Shown: positions 62,901-64,000 of the stretch, piece after piece | Layout of the letters: every line of letters begins with the position of its first letter | Position numbering within the stretch: position 1 is the stretch's first letter | Virus record (IMG/VR): IMGVR_UViG_3300042545_000821 | Span: 36,770-100,769 of that record | From: a virus | Length of the DNA: 64,000 nt | Strand: one strand, 5' to 3' | Made by a program: the position numbers and the translations under genes | The notes under the pieces: generated by a model | Database searches by the model: none | What the model was told of the DNA's origin: nothing | The model's input: only the letters and a program-made list of their open reading frames with translations

Positions 62901-63068
62901 ATGTCCACAAGCAAAGATGCAATACAGAAACAAGCAGAAGAATCTATCGATCGAATAAAGCAAATAGTAACAATAGAGAAGGAGTATATGCATGAGTTCT
63001 ATCGAGAGGGAGATTCTTATACAGAGTCAGATCTTGGAGCACATGAACTTGACTATCTCAAAGATTAA
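62901..63068 (+). CDS. Miniprotein overlapping the zinc-finger gene
   Basis: A 55-residue ORF starting immediately after the previous TAA. The sequence is MSTSKDAIQKQAEESIDRIK, then IEKEYMHEFYREGDSYTESD. The site AGAAGG is weak. It shares 77 bases with the 73-aa gene in another frame. Real translation is uncertain. Confidence 0.5.
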   Translation: MSTSKDAIQKQAEESIDRIKQIVTIEKEYMHEFYREGDSYTESDLGAHELDYLKD

Positions 63069-63213
63069 TCAGCACTTTGCTGAGTATCTAGAGCGCCAAA
63101 CAAAGATAACCGAATGCACCTTATGTTATGGTCAGGGAGTTATTTACTACGGCAATGAGGAGGACTATACACTTGAGTCCTGCCCCGACTGCAACTACAA
63201 AGAAAAAGAATAA
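62992..63213 (+). CDS. Zinc-finger-like early protein
   Basis: A 73-residue protein with a helical start (SSIEREILIQSQILEHMNLT) and CTLCYGQGVIYYGNEEDYTL then CPDCNYKE, a CxxCxGxG...CxxC DnaJ-like pattern. The ATG is preceded by GAAGGAG. It closes the plus-strand block. Function unknown. Confidence 0.68.
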   Translation: MSSIEREILIQSQILEHMNLTISKINQHFAEYLERQTKITECTLCYGQGVIYYGNEEDYTLESCPDCNYKEKE

Positions 63214-63217
63214 AAGA

Positions 63218-63265
63218 CAAATCCCAAGTTAGAGACCTATTGGCTGGTTTCTAACTTGGGATTTG
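63218..63265. terminator. Long bidirectional hairpin between convergent genes
   Basis: CAAATCCCAAGTTAGA and TCTAACTTGGGATTTG form a perfect 16-bp stem with a 16-base loop. Plus-strand follow-on is TTTGTGTT; minus-strand follow-on is TCTTTTATT. It separates the plus-strand early block from the minus-strand genes at the right end. The word CAACACAAACA overlaps its right side on the minus strand (63264-63274). Confidence 0.85.
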
Positions 63266-63297
63266 TTTGTGTTGGGACCGGGACCGGTGACGTGTGA

Positions 63298-63477
63298 TTA
63301 GATGCAGTCGCAGTCTTGACCATCACAGTCGCAGGGGGTATCCCCCATACCGTCATCTATGTCCTCGTCTTCTAGCAAATAGTCTTCCAATTCTTCAAAA
63401 TCTTCATCGTCTAACTCTTCCAATATAGCGTCCTCAATATCGTCTATATCTTCTTCTACGAACTTCTCTTCTGTCAT
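63298..63477 (-). CDS. Very acidic miniprotein with Asp-Cys tail
   Basis: A 59-residue ORF with about half Asp/Glu (EEDIDDIEDAILEELDDEDF, EELEDYLLEDEDIDDG) and a tail CDCDGQDCDC. The ATG is preceded by GAGAGGAA. Such acidic phage proteins can mimic DNA or bind metals. The Cys/Asp tail suggests metal binding. Function unknown. It lies just downstream of the ribonucleotide reductase. Confidence 0.65.
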   Translation of the reverse strand: MTEEKFVEEDIDDIEDAILEELDDEDFEELEDYLLEDEDIDDGMGDTPCDCDGQDCDCI

Positions 63478-63503
63478 ATGTATTCCTCTCTTTAGGTTAA
63501 TTT

Positions 63504-64000
63504 TTAAGCAAACTTGATTTCACATATATCAGTTGTACAGTATTCCTCACCAACAGCATCTAAAGCATTTCCGTTGTAGATAGGCGATAGGTCTATTGGC
63601 TTAAGTTTACCGACGTAATTATTATACTCTGCTTCGCTAATTTCAGTGTATGGTTGCTGAGGATATACGTCGTTACCCTTTGGTAAGAATGAGACGGTCT
63701 TCAGACGTCCTTCGTACATGTGTAGGATCGTACCTATATGCTGTGACTCCGTATCGGTATTAAACGAAAGAGTAACTGAGACTGAATTATCCGCCCAGTA
63801 TGCTTGGGCTAAAGCTGCCAAGTTAGCCTTCTCAAAAATAGATACAGATTGCTCTGGGCGTACCGGAACCGATTTAATTGGGAAGTAAACGACTGAAGTG
63901 TTGTTTGGATCCGTGACAGAGTCCTCGACTAGGTACTTTGCCTTTGTAAAGAGTTTTAACATTGGGTCAGACTTAGCGAATCTAATTGAGCGTAGGATGT
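63504..64000 (-). CDS. nrdJ: Class II ribonucleotide reductase, C-terminal part (cut by window edge)
   Basis: The frame stays open past the first in-frame ATG at 63962 to the right edge, reading ILRSIRFAKSDPMLKLFTKA upstream, so this is the C-terminal part of a larger gene. Motifs match adenosylcobalamin-dependent (class II, RTPR-type) reductases: QAYWADNSVSVTLSFNTDTE, RLKTVSFLPKGNDVYPQQPY and the redox-active C-x4-C pair in EEYCTTDICEIKFA. The enzyme makes deoxyribonucleoside triphosphates for phage DNA. The missing N-terminal catalytic part lies beyond this window. Confidence 0.88.
   Translation of the reverse strand, partial: ILRSIRFAKSDPMLKLFTKAKYLVEDSVTDPNNTSVVYFPIKSVPVRPEQSVSIFEKANLAALAQAYWADNSVSVTLSFNTDTESQHIGTILHMYEGRLKTVSFLPKGNDVYPQQPYTEISEAEYNNYVGKLKPIDLSPIYNGNALDAVGEEYCTTDICEIKFA

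Noticed and set aside
63504-63962. RNR gene as a complete 152-aa protein from ATG 63962
   Set aside because: The frame remains open to the window edge with class II RNR sequence (SIRFAKSDPM), so the ATG is internal.
1-64000. Integrase, excisionase, attachment site, transposase or IS element
   Set aside because: No tyrosine or serine recombinase, transposase motifs or terminal inverted repeats were recognised; this region looks lytic, though the rest of the genome is unseen.

Overview
The window is one continuous segment of a tailed, contractile-tail (myovirus-type) bacteriophage genome. No bacterial housekeeping genes, rRNA, integrase, transposase or CRISPR array were seen. Genes are tightly packed, commonly joined by ATGA, TAATG or GTGA start/stop overlaps. 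The base composition looks moderately AT-rich. Two regulators point to an actinobacterial host: a WhiB-family iron-sulfur protein (54800-55093) and a BldD-like helix-turn-helix protein (50667-50984). A proteasome-beta-like protease and a class II ribonucleotide reductase fit the same picture. A low-GC freshwater actinobacterium is my inference, not something the sequence proves.

Layout. Positions 1-36764 (minus strand, read from high to low coordinates) are the virion genes: small genes, large terminase, portal, scaffold-like protein, N4-gp56-type major capsid protein, head-tail adaptor, and a long block of fibre and adhesin genes. Inside that block (14419-22002) is a striking enzyme island: seven 2-oxoglutarate/Fe(II) dioxygenases of the prolyl-4-hydroxylase type, a short-chain dehydrogenase, a glutathione-peroxidase-fold protein and two related proteins of unknown function. 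After more adhesins and a cassette of Lys-rich miniproteins come the neck proteins, sheath, tube, a tail chaperone with an apparent programmed +1 frameshift, a tape measure carrying two cell-wall hydrolase domains, and baseplate genes running off the left edge.

Positions 36996-48274 hold a secreted lysozyme-like gene on the plus strand and then minus-strand genes: a JmjC/cupin-like protein, a CHAP endolysin with holin-like and small membrane proteins, a huge Pro/Glu-rich secreted protein, basic accessory proteins, an HNH nuclease, a proteasome-beta-like Ntn hydrolase and an Hsp20 chaperone.

Positions 48275-63213 are the plus-strand, presumably early and middle, region: many small zinc-ribbon or orphan proteins, BldD-like and WhiB-like regulators, one tRNA with a CAT anticodon, a MoxR-type AAA ATPase paired with a zincin-VWA protein, a pyrimidine-dimer-glycosylase-like protein, and two long intergenic regions (49290-49760 and 54300-54760) dense with nested inverted repeats that look like large structured RNAs. 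Positions 63298-64000 return to the minus strand with an acidic miniprotein and the C-terminal end of a class II ribonucleotide reductase.

The best candidates for something undescribed are (1) the multi-dioxygenase island next to Pro-rich phage proteins, possibly a virion-protein hydroxylation system; (2) the two large structured RNAs; and (3) a recurrent sense-oriented word, CAACACAAACA, found in genes and next to hairpins.
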